Assembly: GCF_910592395.1 (NCBI RefSeq)
Contig: NC_088312.1
Span: 5,766,001-5,830,000, forward strand
DNA from: Lineus longissimus
Lineage: Eukaryota > Nemertea > Pilidiophora > Heteronemertea > Lineidae
DNA length: 64,000 nucleotides
Reading direction: 5' to 3'
Position numbers and translations under genes: made by a program. Below, in pieces: positions 1 through 10,194 of this stretch. Under the pieces are notes generated by a model that had not been told where the DNA came from, made no database searches, and saw nothing but the letters and a program-made list of their open reading frames with translations. The first letter of the stretch is position 1, and every line of letters starts with the position of its first letter.

Positions 1-383
1 ATGTTGTAGAATAGGATCGATTGACAGATTTGATATGTTTTGGGAATAGAAAAGCAAGATATGGGGTCATTGATGGTGTGTCATTATATCATGATTGTGT
101 CACTTGCCGTGATATTTGAGAGGTGTATAGGTGATGAAACTTTTCAGAGTTATTTGACTTTGTATATTTACAATAAGTTTGTATGACTTGTGTCGACTTT
201 TAAAATATGTAAATGTTCATGTATCAACATGGCGCAGTATGTTTTATGCAGTGTGACTCCAGTTTGGAGTCACACTTTGTGTTGATGTATTGCATGATTG
301 TTCTTCTTTTGAAATTTGTAAAATTTGAAAAAGCAGTCAATAAAAAATCACACAACTGAGTTCAAGATGTTTGTATGTCGCAG
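1..383 (+). other. 3' UTR-like tail of an upstream ZF terminal exon
   Basis: No coding frame is visible. AATAAA at 339-344 lies about 40 bases before the acceptor of the next ZF exon copy, as expected for the 3' UTR of a terminal exon whose coding part is left of the window. The perfect hairpin at 251-275 is listed separately. The assignment is inferred from the repeated layout of the array. Confidence 0.4.
251..275. repeat. Perfect 10-bp stem-loop
   Basis: GTGTGACTCC (251-260) and GGAGTCACAC (266-275) are exact reverse complements around a 5-base loop. It lies in a presumed 3' UTR, about 65 bases before an AATAAA. It could be an RNA structure or the core of a small palindromic element; function unknown. 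Confidence 0.6.
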
Positions 384-662
384 ATTTCTCATTACAGTTC
401 AGTGATATGAGGACGGCTTGAGGACTGGTGCTGCTGCGAAGTCCAAAGCAAATTTTGCTGCACATTGTGGATTCATTCTGGAAAGGATCCCTATCCGTGC
501 TCACTTTGCGATCAAGGATTTGATACGAATTGGCTTCTGAAGCAACATATGTTGGTCTACACAGGAGATAAAACCAAACGAATGTGATATTTGTGGATAA
601 AGATTTTCAAGCGAAAGCAATATATGAAGACACATTGACTCATATGAAACTTTAACTTTTAG
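384..662 (+). pseudogene. Decayed C2H2 zinc-finger terminal exon
   Basis: This is a degraded copy of the ZF exon at 807-1094. It starts after a similar acceptor (cag, 381-383) with the same ATTTCTCAT opening and ends with the same ACTTTTAG. In between, the finger frame is broken by small indels and stops: a TGA falls in the first codons, and a TGA replaces the codons before the second finger's HLR-like helix. Remnants of CxxC, the TGEKP-like linker and CGKRFS are still recognisable at the nucleotide level. It appears to be a dead member of the array. Confidence 0.75.
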
Positions 663-806
663 GGCAGTGCTACAACATTGACTATTGTGTTCCTTCATAA
701 AAAGATTTCGCATTGATAATTTCTCTTGAAACTTGTCAAAATGTTCGCTCAAAAGCATTTATGGCCAAAATCCCGGCACTGATTTCCATATCTTTATGTC
801 TTGCAG

Positions 807-1094
807 ATTTCTCATAACAGTGAAACAGTAAGAGAACGGCTGCGATGTCCTGTGTGTGGTTTTGTAGCAAAATCTCTGGCCAGTCTCGCACCTCATGTTC
901 GGATTCACTCTGGAAAAGATGCGTATCCGTGTCCGGTTTGCAATAAAGGATTTAATACTAGCTGGAATTTAACCCAACATCTACGTATCCATACTGGAGA
1001 GAAACCATATTCATGTGATTATTGTGGGAAAAGATTTTCAATCAAAAGCAACATGAAGTCACACTTGGTTACTCATATGAGACCTAACTTTTAG
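807..1094 (+). CDS. C2H2 ZF alternative terminal exon (array 1, copy 1)
   Basis: The exon follows the acceptor cttgcag in phase 0 and ends with its own TAG, giving 95 residues. It encodes three C2H2 fingers: CPVC...HVRIH, CPVC...HLRIH after YP, and CDYC...HLVTH. A canonical TGEKPY linker joins fingers 2 and 3, while SGKDAY replaces the linker between 1 and 2. AATAAA follows at 1218-1223, before the next acceptor, which supports a self-contained last exon. Multi-finger C2H2 proteins normally bind DNA; the target is unknown. The shared N-terminal part of the protein must lie upstream of the window. Confidence 0.85.
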   Translation: MSHNSETVRERLRCPVCGFVAKSLASLAPHVRIHSGKDAYPCPVCNKGFNTSWNLTQHLRIHTGEKPYSCDYCGKRFSIKSNMKSHLVTHMRPNF

Positions 1095-1322
1095 CATGGA
1101 ACAAGTTGAGCAAGGACTAGGATGTACTTTTCGGGGAGGATATTTAGTCACAAGCATTGCCCGTGGTTGATATATATGAGACAGAAGACGTAGGCACGAA
1201 AGATGGCAACTAAAGAAAATAAAATACATCTTCTTTTGCAGTTTTCTCTTCAGTAAAGAAATAGATGATGGGAGTGTTATGAGTATAACACAACTGATCT
1301 TTCGTATCATTATATCTTGCAG

Positions 1323-1610
1323 ATTTCTTTTAAGACTTCACAGAAACAATGGAAATGTCCACAGTGTGATTATCAGGCTAGATCTTCATGGAACCTTTCT
1401 CTGCATCATAATAGGATCCATCATTCAGGAGAACGACGTCATGTGTGTTCTGTATGCAATAAAGGATTTATGACTAACTGGGAGTTGAGACGACATTTGA
1501 GGGTCCACACAGGAGAGAAGCCATATGCTTGTGGAATTTGTGGAAAAAGATTTTCTGTTGAAAGTAGTCTCAACAGACATCAAATGACTCACATGAAACT
1601 TGACTTTTAA
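1323..1610 (+). CDS. C2H2 ZF alternative terminal exon (array 1, copy 2)
   Basis: A phase-0 exon after tatcttgcag, with 95 residues and its own TAA. There are three fingers: CPQC...HHNRIH (one residue longer between the histidines), CSVC...HLRVH and CGIC...HQMTH, the last two joined by TGEKPY. The opening ATTTCT and identical length tie it to the exon at 807, its closest relative; the residues facing DNA differ, so specificity would differ. A polyadenylation signal AATAAA is at 1819-1824. Confidence 0.85.
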   Translation: MSFKTSQKQWKCPQCDYQARSSWNLSLHHNRIHHSGERRHVCSVCNKGFMTNWELRRHLRVHTGEKPYACGICGKRFSVESSLNRHQMTHMKLDF

Positions 1611-1865
1611 AGGGAGAATGTGGTTATCTCTTATATTACTTGGGTAGTTCTAGTAGGTACATGTTTACTCTAATGGAACATTTTGAAATAATTCATATTT
1701 GAGTAGGATGGAATCATATGATTGAATTGGTGTGGACATTGTACATTTCACCTGCATCTTGTCAATTTCACTTGAGGTGACTCATTGAAACTTTGATTAT
1801 GTACATTTATCTAATATTAATAAACATTTAGAAGTAACGAATTCCTGCTGATTTTGTTTGTACAG

Positions 1866-2083
1866 TTTGAATGCAGCACCCACGTTTCATCTTTCCACCT
1901 ATGAGTCCTGGTAATGTTGAACTCTGCCTGTCAAATTTAGGAGGACCCCGTTTGGATGTCTGTTATGTGATTGATATAACTTGTTCGCAGAAAAGTAATC
2001 TGAAGAAACACATACAAATCCATTCAAGTTCTATGCGTTTGCATAGGATGCATGTTGAGTGTTTTCTCTCTAGATTTCCGTGA
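1866..2083 (+). pseudogene. Degenerate ZF terminal exon
   Basis: A good acceptor (tttgtttgtacag) ends at 1865, but the phase-0 frame reaches a stop after about 12 codons. Another frame (1871-2083) retains a finger tail, QKSNLKKHIQIHSS, with a preceding Cys pair that no longer makes a proper CxxC. It looks like a frameshifted, dying member of the array. A novel 70-residue peptide from the shifted frame cannot be excluded. Confidence 0.6.
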
Positions 2084-2407
2084 ACCCAAAAAGAGGAAAA
2101 TGTCGTTGAAAGTTCTCAGTCTCTGGATGTTCTTTTTGTCTCTGACGAAAGTATGTTTCTCTTGAGTTGATAGTGGGTGATAGTACATAGAGATAGGATG
2201 CCAGTGAACAAATGTAGGGGTGACCAGCTCATGGGAAACATAGTGTTAGCGATGGAGTAACTTGTTTGGCACTGGTTAGTATGCATTGTAGGTGAACGTC
2301 TGAGGTATTCACAGAACTCTGATGAGAGCATTGTATTCCTCTGCAATTTTGATTTCAACATAATCAACTCAGTATCTGACCTGCAAAATTTATTCTTCTA
2401 CTTGCAG

Positions 2408-2698
2408 TTCTTGTGGCCACAGCTTCAGTTGGAGTCAAGAGCAGCATTGTTGGAACAAAATCTCGTCCAAGGATTCATTTCTCCCAATGTAGGAAATCGT
2501 AATGTCAGAATGAAGTCAAATACTGGAGGTCATCCTCATACTTGTCATATTTGTGAGAAAACCTTCTCACAAAGTAGCGATCTGAAAAGGCACATTCGCA
2601 TCCACACTGGAGAGAAACCATTTAAATGCAAAATATGTGGAAAAGGATTTACTCAAAATGCCCATTTGAAGTGCCATATGCTGGTTCATATTAAGTGA
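2408..2698 (+). CDS. C2H2 ZF alternative terminal exon (array 1, copy 3)
   Basis: Phase-0 exon after cttgcag, 96 residues, stop TGA. A 40-residue non-finger leader precedes two canonical fingers (CHIC...HIRIH and CKIC...HMLVH) separated by a perfect TGEKPF linker. It lacks the third finger found in its neighbours and is the most divergent member of the first array. No clear AATAAA was found close to the stop. Confidence 0.85.
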   Translation, partial: FLWPQLQLESRAALLEQNLVQGFISPNVGNRNVRMKSNTGGHPHTCHICEKTFSQSSDLKRHIRIHTGEKPFKCKICGKGFTQNAHLKCHMLVHIK

Positions 2699-3130
2699 CA
2701 GGTTTTTTACCTCCATTTGATACACTCAAGGATATTAACGTGGACCTTTCATGAGGTTGTTCTTCGGCAGATTCAAACTGTGGCAAATTTCTGCAAGTGC
2801 TATTGGGGTTATTTGGTGTTGGCTGGTTTATTAGCTCTGTTTCGTATTGTCACATATGTTAGTCTTTGTCTGTCCAAAATGTTGTGTCAGAGACATTGTG
2901 ATTATTGGTGTGATTTTGTTGCAACAGGCACTTTTCACAAATGTCATATTTTTTTGTTTTTCAGGCAGAGAATGTGTCTTCTTTTAGTGGCGAAGGAATT
3001 CAAATGATGGCAAGATTCATTGTTGCTGCACAAAAATTACTGTGATGTTTTTTTAGCACAGAAAGAACTTATCCATAGACAACTCAAAGAAAGGTTAACT
3101 TTCTGAGCCTTTCCATTTGATTTTTTTCAG

Positions 3131-3457
3131 TTTGGTGTCAGAAGAATGCATTGGAGGGGTTCAATTCCACATGGTGAAAGTGTTTCTCTGGAGGACTCGG
3201 CCACATTCCGGCACAGACAGCTCTGTCAAGTCTGCAAGAGAGTTTTCAGTGATCTTGACGCCCACATGCTTACTCACGTGAAGGAGAAACCACATGAGTG
3301 CGATTTTTGTGGGAAACGTTTTGTCCAGAAAGTTCATTTGAAGCATCATAGAATGATCCATACGGGAGAGAAACCATACGTTTGTTCCATTTGTGGGAAA
3401 GGTTTTAATCAAGGCAGCAATTTAAAGGGCCATATGATGGTCCATCTGAAACTGTGA
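3131..3457 (+). CDS. C2H2 ZF alternative terminal exon (array 1, copy 4; FGV type)
   Basis: Phase-0 exon after tttttttcag, 108 residues, stop TGA. It opens with FGVRR, a start shared with the next two copies, then a short leader. The first finger is abnormally short (CQVCKRVFSDLDAHMLTH: nine residues between the second Cys and the first His instead of twelve). Two canonical fingers follow, CDFC...HRMIH and CSIC...HMMVH, joined by TGEKPY. Close similarity to the exons at 3735 and 4253 shows tandem exon duplication. Confidence 0.87.
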   Translation, partial: FGVRRMHWRGSIPHGESVSLEDSATFRHRQLCQVCKRVFSDLDAHMLTHVKEKPHECDFCGKRFVQKVHLKHHRMIHTGEKPYVCSICGKGFNQGSNLKGHMMVHLKL

Positions 3458-3734
3458 TCTCTTAGAAAGAAACTAACAAATGTTTTGTTTCGATTCAGTG
3501 TATGTGATAGGAAGGAGTTGAGAAACTGTTGGGTTCTATTCTGTTTGCTTCTGATTCAACTTTGGTTGTTTTTCTTAAACGTCATTGTTTCATTATTTTC
3601 AGGAAAGGATTATGTTGATATTGTAGCAACAGTTTTGTTTTTTTAGCCTAGAAATGATCAAGTTCTCAAAACTAATTCCAGGCACAATTATAGTTCCAAG
3701 TCATTAACAAAACTTCTTGTCAAATCTTTTTCAG

Positions 3735-4022
3735 TTTGGTGTCGAGAGAAACCACGAGAAGGGTTCCAAGCACTGCCAACTCTGCCAAATCTGCAGAAGA
3801 GCCTACAATGATCTCGAGGCCCATATGCTTACTCATGCAAGAGAGAAACCACATGCATGTGACTTTTGTGGTAAACGTTTCGACAGGAAGAATAACTTGA
3901 AACAACATAGGATGATCCATACAGGAGAGAAACCATATATTTGTTCTTTTTGTGGGAAAGGTTTTAATCAGAGCAGTAATTTGAGGGTGCATATGGTGGT
4001 CCATCTAAAAACATGTCTGTAA
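3735..4022 (+). CDS. C2H2 ZF alternative terminal exon (array 1, copy 5; FGV type)
   Basis: Phase-0 exon after ctttttcag, 95 residues, stop TAA, with AATAAA at 4049-4054 right behind it. It opens FGVER, then the short finger CQICRRAYNDLEAHMLTH, then CDFC...HRMIH and CSFC...HMVVH joined by TGEKPY. It is a tandem duplicate of the exons on either side with a shorter leader. The proximity of stop and polyadenylation signal strongly suggests a last exon. Confidence 0.87.
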   Translation, partial: FGVERNHEKGSKHCQLCQICRRAYNDLEAHMLTHAREKPHACDFCGKRFDRKNNLKQHRMIHTGEKPYICSFCGKGFNQSSNLRVHMVVHLKTCL

Positions 4023-4252
4023 CTTAACCCAGTCGTCCATTTTTTAACAATAAAGTTATTGACTATATAGAAGAACACTTCAGAGACATAACTTGATGTG
4101 CATTGCATCTGTTTTGTTATTTGAAGGTCTGTGATGATATCCATGCATTGTTGGAGTTTGAGTTACATTCATGTTATATTTTGGCAAATATCTCATCGGT
4201 CTTTGGTAACTGTGATATCTGGTAACAAAACCTCTTTTTGGATCCTTTTCAG

Positions 4253-4609
4253 TTTGGTGTCCAAAGAATTCATGACAGGGCTTTGAGGCATCAGCCATTT
4301 CGGCCAAATCAGCATGGTGAAAGTGTGTTTCTGAAGGATTCGAGGACACCGCAGAATGGTCGGCTATGTCAAATCTGCAGACGAGTCTCCGATGATCTCA
4401 AGGCCCATATGCTGACTCACACAAGAGAGAAACCACATGCATGTGATATTTGTGGAAAACGTTTTGCCCACAAGGGTAATATGAAGCATCATAGAATGAT
4501 CCACACAGGAGAGAAACCATATGTTTGTAGTGTTTGTGGGAAAGGTTTTAACCAAGGAAGTAATTTGAAAGGGCACATGGTCATCCATCTCAGGAATCAT
4601 TCTGTCTAA
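4253..4609 (+). CDS. C2H2 ZF alternative terminal exon (array 1, copy 6; FGV type)
   Basis: Phase-0 exon after ccttttcag, 118 residues, stop TAA. It opens FGVQR. The leader shares HGESV.L.DS with the exon at 3131, so those two share a leader segment missing from the middle copy. The short finger CQICRRVSDDLKAHMLTH is followed by CDIC...HRMIH and CSVC...HMVIH with TGEKPY between them. Same array logic as its neighbours. Confidence 0.87.
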   Translation, partial: FGVQRIHDRALRHQPFRPNQHGESVFLKDSRTPQNGRLCQICRRVSDDLKAHMLTHTREKPHACDICGKRFAHKGNMKHHRMIHTGEKPYVCSVCGKGFNQGSNLKGHMVIHLRNHSV

Positions 4610-5118
4610 ATTCTTTGTAATGTCTTATTGGTCTTTGGTTCAAGAAATCTTGCTGTGATCATCGGTGGTCTTTGAGGTTGAAGTTGTGAGGCTTCTTTAA
4701 TTGAAGTACAAGTCAAAGGTTCTAACCATTTGATGCAATATATCCTGCCTGACCCCCTGTTATTTTCTGGAAGAAGTCTGATTGGAGTCAAATGTACATC
4801 TAACTTGTCTTTAGATTGTCTTTGGATTGTGAGGAGGGTGTGTGTTTATGATTCGGTACAGTTTATCTCTGTTCTGTATTGCTCATTGAACGAAGAGTGC
4901 AGCCAAAGTTGAAATCTTGAGTGGGGAGGAGTACACATTATTTTATTGTAATCACAGAGAATGATTTATATATCATATGGTGAATTCTTCTCTTCCAGAC
5001 AGCATCTAAGAAGGCTATTACAAAAATATTGTCAGGCAGATAACGATTCTTTGCATTTGAAAGGACAAAGAAGTGTATCACTATAAAATTCAATTGGTTT
5101 ATCCTTGACTCTTTTCAG

Positions 5119-5487
5119 ATTAGAAGACTCCAAGGGGGTGTCATAAATTATCCTGGTAGTAGTATGCTTCAAGGTGATATCGATACTGAAGATATGGACA
5201 ACAAGCACTTCTGCAAAATCTGCAACACATTGGTGATCAACCTTGAATTTCACATGCTAACTCACAAAAGAGAGACACAACATCGGTGTGATGTTTGTGG
5301 AAAATGTTTCACTCGCAAGGATAATTTGAAGCAACATCAGATTATCCACACAGGAGAGAAACCATTTGTTTGTTCTATTTGTGGAAAAGGTTTTAATCGT
5401 GGTTATGGCCTGAGGTCCCACATGTTGGTCCATGTCAAGAAGTCACCTGCAGTAAACCAATTTCTTTTCAGATCATTGTCAGCCTAG
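5119..5487 (+). CDS. C2H2 ZF alternative terminal exon (array 1, copy 7)
   Basis: Phase-0 exon after actcttttcag, 122 residues, stop TAG. A divergent leader is followed by a short finger (CKICNTLVINLEFHMLTH) and two normal fingers (CDVC...HQIIH and CSIC...HMLVH) joined by TGEKPF. It has an extra 18-residue tail after the last finger. It is the last ZF exon of the first array; a strong AATAAA at 6141-6146 could end its long 3' UTR. Confidence 0.85.
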   Translation: MRRLQGGVINYPGSSMLQGDIDTEDMDNKHFCKICNTLVINLEFHMLTHKRETQHRCDVCGKCFTRKDNLKQHQIIHTGEKPFVCSICGKGFNRGYGLRSHMLVHVKKSPAVNQFLFRSLSA

Positions 5488-7494
5488 CCTGTAACTTTTT
5501 TTCAGCAATTTTATGTCATAAATTCATCTCTTTGAAAGTTAGAGGCTTTAATGAAAGAATATGTTCTTTCTCATTTATTTTCCAGCATCAGTGTGGTGAT
5601 TCAAATTGATATCTGGTTATGGGTCTCTGTATGACAGACTTGCTAGAAATGGGTTATTGAATTGTAGGGGCAAATTTTAGGGGGGGTCTGTTGTCTATTT
5701 CCGATGGCCCATCACCGCTCCCTGAGCATGAGGGCCTTCAAAATGTATTCCATCTAGCTATAGTCATGGTGCTCTAAGTGGCATTTTTGGCTCTGAACCA
5801 GCACCAATATGTCGCGAGTATAGCTCAACATTTTCTCAGGTTTGTGTACATCCACCGTAGGGGTTTTCGTGTTGTTGCATTACGAGCTGTTCGTCTTGTC
5901 AATAGTTCCAGCTGACCATTTGTGTTCATATGTACCAAACTTTTATTTCTTGTGCAGATGTGCACTGTGTTGAATGTAAAGAAGCATTGTGTTGAATGAA
6001 TGTATGACAAAGTTCCTTATGGATTCCTGCTATCATGTTATCACTCTCTCTAAACAGGATCTATATCACCATCAGAGCTTGCCTGGCAGTAACTCTGGTC
6101 TTCTCTTATCGTTTGTTTATGTATCAGTTAATATTTTGTAAATAAAAAATTATAGGTCAAGGGCACCTCAAGTTTATCCTTAGCATAGAAGACATCAGAC
6201 TAATCTGTTTATTGAAATGCTCTCGGTATTTGCCATGTTGATCTGACTTAAAAAAATGTGAAGTTTGGAACTGTATTATCAAATGTAATGCAAAATTATA
6301 TGTAGTAGCTGGGCCTTCATTTTGCCATGAGAGTATTTTATGCCCTAGATATTGACATGATGTGCTGTGGGCTTGACTTGAGAGACCTTGGTGTTAGAAT
6401 ATTACTACATTGTCACTGTGTTGTATTTGATTGAATACTGTATGAAAATTACCAGATTTTTAATAATTACATTAAAAAAAATTCATTGTTGTGTTATTTT
6501 TTATCTCATCTGGGCTGTGAACTTGCTGATATTTCACTCAGTGTCCCTCATGTGGAGATCAGATTTTCCCTGCCAACCCTCAGTGTGTTAGTTCGACTGA
6601 TAGAGATCGAGTTTCACAACCCATTGGAGACAACAGCGCCTACTTCCTCTAACCACAGAGGTTGTATACACCCTTCCAATGTCTGAACTAGTTTTGACAA
6701 CTACACTGGTTTTGAAGCTTTTCCAGTTGTGACTAGTCTAATTGTAAATATCCATAGCATTGAGTTATCAAACTCTTACGTTTATAGCAGGGATGTTTTA
6801 TAGAGAGCATCATTGTTAATACATGCTGTAAGATGAAGTTGGTTGTGACTTTGTCTTTGTTGACCATATCCTGTGGTTGTGACAACAAACACTGCTCCCA
6901 AACAAATTTGAATTTATTTTGATCTTCTATGTACCTAACGTCTCATTTCAAGTTAAGTAAAAGCCAATGCACTACTGGTACAACCAGACAAATCTTAGAG
7001 TAACTTAGACACAACCAAAGAAAGTGGGCGTGGCTGTCTTCAGTATCATTTTCTCAACTACGAATCTCCTTACGTTTCTCTAAATATGGCTGTCTTCAGA
7101 AAAATAAAAAATAATTGGTGCAATAAAACAGTAATTACGGACGATTCTTATATGCTTTCCCTATGATGATAGAGTATCTGTATACCCCGCAAATGTATTG
7201 ATTTATAATCGGTAAGAATGTGCAATTGTTCTTTGGCAAAGTGGTGGAATTGGCACTTTTTTGAATGAAGATACACTGTTTCTGCATAACCTGTATGTAA
7301 ATCAAATCAAAATGTATAAGTATGTGGGGGTCTGTTTGAGGATGGCTATGATAGCTGAGAGGATAGTCTGAATAAGCCTACAGTAGTAGGTAGAGTCGCT
7401 ATTAGGCACTCGCATGACATTACCGCTTCTTGATATAGGAGGAACTGAATGATTTTGGTGATTAATTGTACGTCTTATTCACTTTTTATTTCAG
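5488..7494 (+). other. Non-coding: long 3' UTR / spacer between the two ZF units
   Basis: No finger, conserved ORF or RNA gene was recognised. AATAAA at 6141-6146 is the likely end of the first unit. The remainder up to the acceptor at 7494 should hold the promoter and 5' UTR exon(s) of the second unit, or simply be an intron if the two units are one gene. Short ORFs here (e.g. 6388-6686) look like chance. Confidence 0.4.
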
Positions 7495-7510
7495 AGACGG
7501 TGCTCTGCAG

Positions 7511-8146
7511 ATGAAGAACGGAAACATGCCAGAATCTCAAGAAGAGAGCGCAAACCCATTTCCTAACATGCAGGCAGAACTGCACCGGAAAGGATCAATC
7601 CTTACAAAAGCTTGGGCTGATCTATTCAGCTACCTAACCAGATATCAGGCCGATCTGATGGTGAAGGAAAACGCTGTAGAGATTGCACAGAAAGAAGTCG
7701 ATACGCGTAAGCAACAGATCGAAGAGATGAAGTCTTTATCGCTAGATTCTGAAGAGTTTTTAAAGTTGCAGGACGATATGCATGGGAAGGAGCGGTTGTT
7801 GTTAAAAGTACAGTCTGAACATTCTGTGACTGAGACACAGTTGAAGCAAGTCCAGTCTGACTTGACAAACCATATGGAACTGTTGGAAAACTCGCGAGCA
7901 GATTTATTAGACAAGCATGCGGAATTGATTCGATATCGTGGAGATATCGAACGGTTAAAGTCTGAATTGACTATCAGGGAAGAGCAGTTACAAATTAAGG
8001 ACAATTTGTTGAAAAAGTTACAGTCACAGTTGATGCGGGAGAACATGGAATTAAAGGAACAGTCTGAGATGGATCGACACGCCCTGCTGCTTGAAAGGAG
8101 CGCACATGAAATAACAAGAAGAGCACTTAAGGACAAACCGAAATCA
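7511..8146 (+). CDS. Coiled-coil exon of the second ZF unit (probable start exon)
   Basis: It encodes 212 residues starting at ATG 7511. A short polar leader (to about residue 25) is followed by about 170 residues of heptad-like coiled coil rich in Glu, Lys, Gln and Leu, presumably for dimerisation. The donor GTAAGG follows 8146 and leaves phase 0, exactly the phase of the Ser-rich exon and all ZF exons downstream. Two acceptors precede it: tttcag ending at 7494 (strong, out of phase) and ctctgcag ending at 7510 (adjacent to the ATG). The simplest reading is a 5' UTR junction at 7494 with translation from 7511. If the donor is not used, the frame stops at 8167 and AATAAA follows at 8384. I do not recognise the family. 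Confidence 0.75.
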
Positions 8147-8478
8147 GTAAGGACAAATTTCAGTTGAAAACACTGCAGTTGTTTGCAGCTGGGGAGCTGG
8201 GTTACATCTGAAATTCATAAGCGAGGTTGCCTTATCTCTTAATGGTTATGTGCATGTGCTGTCTTTGGACTTTTCGTTTTATAGATGAGAAATTGAAATT
8301 GTGATGGAGATGGAGATTTTGGGCTCTGAAAATCTTCATAGTTGAAATTTGTGTAGTGCTAAAGTTACTCAACTTGATTTGAAAATAAAGCCCATTTTCT
8401 GGTATACACACATGTTCATTCTACAGATGAATTGTATTTGTACCTGCCTTTACTATATCAAGCCTCTTTTACTTCCAG

Positions 8479-9141
8479 GGGTCGCCCGTGACGTCTTCAG
8501 CGACAGACTTTCCAAACTCTCCACCAAGTCTCGCCCTCTCTGTTGAACAAAAGGACACCGGTCTGTCATCCATTATATCTGCAGTCGAGAAACAGGCACA
8601 AAGACAGCACCAGTTGATTGAACAGGACTGTCACATCATGTCAAGTTCTCAAATGGATCTTCCAATAAGTTTAAATCAAGGTGCTAGTGATGGTATTAAC
8701 TATTCAAGATCAGAGACCTCTATATTACACAATCCTAATCAAAAATTATGGGGCAATCGATCCAGAAGAGCAAAGAGATTTCGACCAAATCACCCGAATG
8801 AATCGAACGCTTCTCTCAGTCAGCCTATATTTCCAAAACAGGAACCAGTTGAACCAAGTCATTCCTCCTCGCCTGATCATGCTGACCAAAGTGAGGTTTT
8901 CTTTCCGTTGTCTGTGTCCGAGGATGCGAATGAGTCTATGGACACTCCAGGTGTGGTTGGGACTGATACCGAAATGAAGTCAGTTAGTTGTAGACCTGCA
9001 TCTGGCATGTCGGGGTCGCCAGAGACTAGTGAAAGTAGTCAAATTGGTCAAGGGTTTGGTGCAAGTTCTGGGACAAGTGAGGGTCAGGGGCTGATGTCAG
9101 TACCTGGGGCAATGCCACAGGACAGTGGAGGTGATTCAAAG
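8479..9141 (+). CDS. Ser-rich low-complexity exon of the second ZF unit
   Basis: A 221-codon exon between acceptor cttccag and donor GTAGGG, phase 0 at both ends. The product is rich in Ser, Pro, Gln, Gly and acidic residues, with a basic patch (RSRRAKRFR). No folded domain was recognised; it looks like a disordered linker or regulatory region. The matching phase upstream (8146) and downstream (10195, 11026, 11750, 12612) supports a coiled coil / linker / fingers protein. Read-through of the donor gives a stop at 9249 and a finger-less form. It could be a cassette, since skipping it keeps frame. Confidence 0.72.
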
Positions 9142-10194
9142 GTAGGGATAAATTTAGTTGTGTCACTTAGTGAGACTGGGTGGCAAAAAGAAGTAATACA
9201 GAAATCTGCAAAATTGGGTGAATTGCACGAAATGAACAGCCCCAGATGATGGCACAAACCACAGCAAATCCTGAATTCATCAGTGCCAACATATTCAGTG
9301 CCAGAGATAGGTGCAGCATTGTCAGTCGAAAACAAAAAACGAGCTGTTGCGTGTATTTCATTGAGTTCACCTACTTCTGTAGATTTCCTGTTGTCCCTTC
9401 TAAAGCCACGCAGCTCTTTTCTGGAATGCATTCATCAGAAATGATGTGGAGAGTTAATTTTGATGTTTAGATGTTGGCAATTTTTGGTTCATGCTTACTT
9501 TGGGCCTTACACTAAGTTCCTTAAAAAAACATGATTTGGGTTGTATATAAGTATGCAGATGGCCAATTGAATGGTAAGTATGTAAGCATGTAAAATTTTA
9601 CCGGTCAGATTATAAATTTGACTCGTCACAATATAATTTGTGCGGGTATCACTCGCATTACTTTTGATTGGCTGATGTCACCTTCCCTCTATTATATTTA
9701 CGTTTGATACTGGTTAGCAAAGCTTTGTCTATAGCTTATCTGAGATACTAATCCATACCCATTGGGGCCTTGGACATTCAGTTACATGTACTTGGGCATG
9801 AATTTTGAGTAACATATATTGAAGAGAGAAATAGTCAGCACAAGGATGAAATATTGTGTGCTCCATTGCCATGCTGTTGGTTTAACCCAGACCAGCAAAT
9901 TCTACGGGTAGATCAGTTTGGTCTACCTCGATTAGCCGGTTGTAGCCATGGCATGTTTGATGAGCTGGTTATTCCTGGGACTGCTCATGTGAAGATAAAA
10001 TCAAGGTCTTGAGAATGTTTGATACCACCCCAGAAAGCTCCACACATGCCAAGTCAAATTCGGCCTCTTCTGAGTCACTTCATTACACTTCTGATGTAAG
10101 ACCATATTGTGAGTGACTAATCTGTCCATCGGGATACATCCCACACAGAGAATTGGATTCTTGTCCCTAATATCAGCTCTTTGCTTAATTCCAG
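9142..10194 (+). other. Intron before the second ZF exon array
   Basis: About 1 kb with no coding frame of note. It would be the intron joining the Ser-rich exon to the first ZF exon of the second array. No repeat or RNA gene was recognised. Confidence 0.5.

Noticed and set aside
251-5487. CRISPR array or bacterial operon interpretation of the regular exon repeats
   Set aside because: The repeats encode zinc fingers bounded by splice sites and poly(A) signals; the window is clearly eukaryotic.
7645-8136. 163-codon minus-strand ORF, Cys/Ser-rich
   Set aside because: Exact antisense shadow of the coiled-coil exon; the Ser/Cys/Asn composition comes from reverse complementing Glu/Lys/Leu codons.
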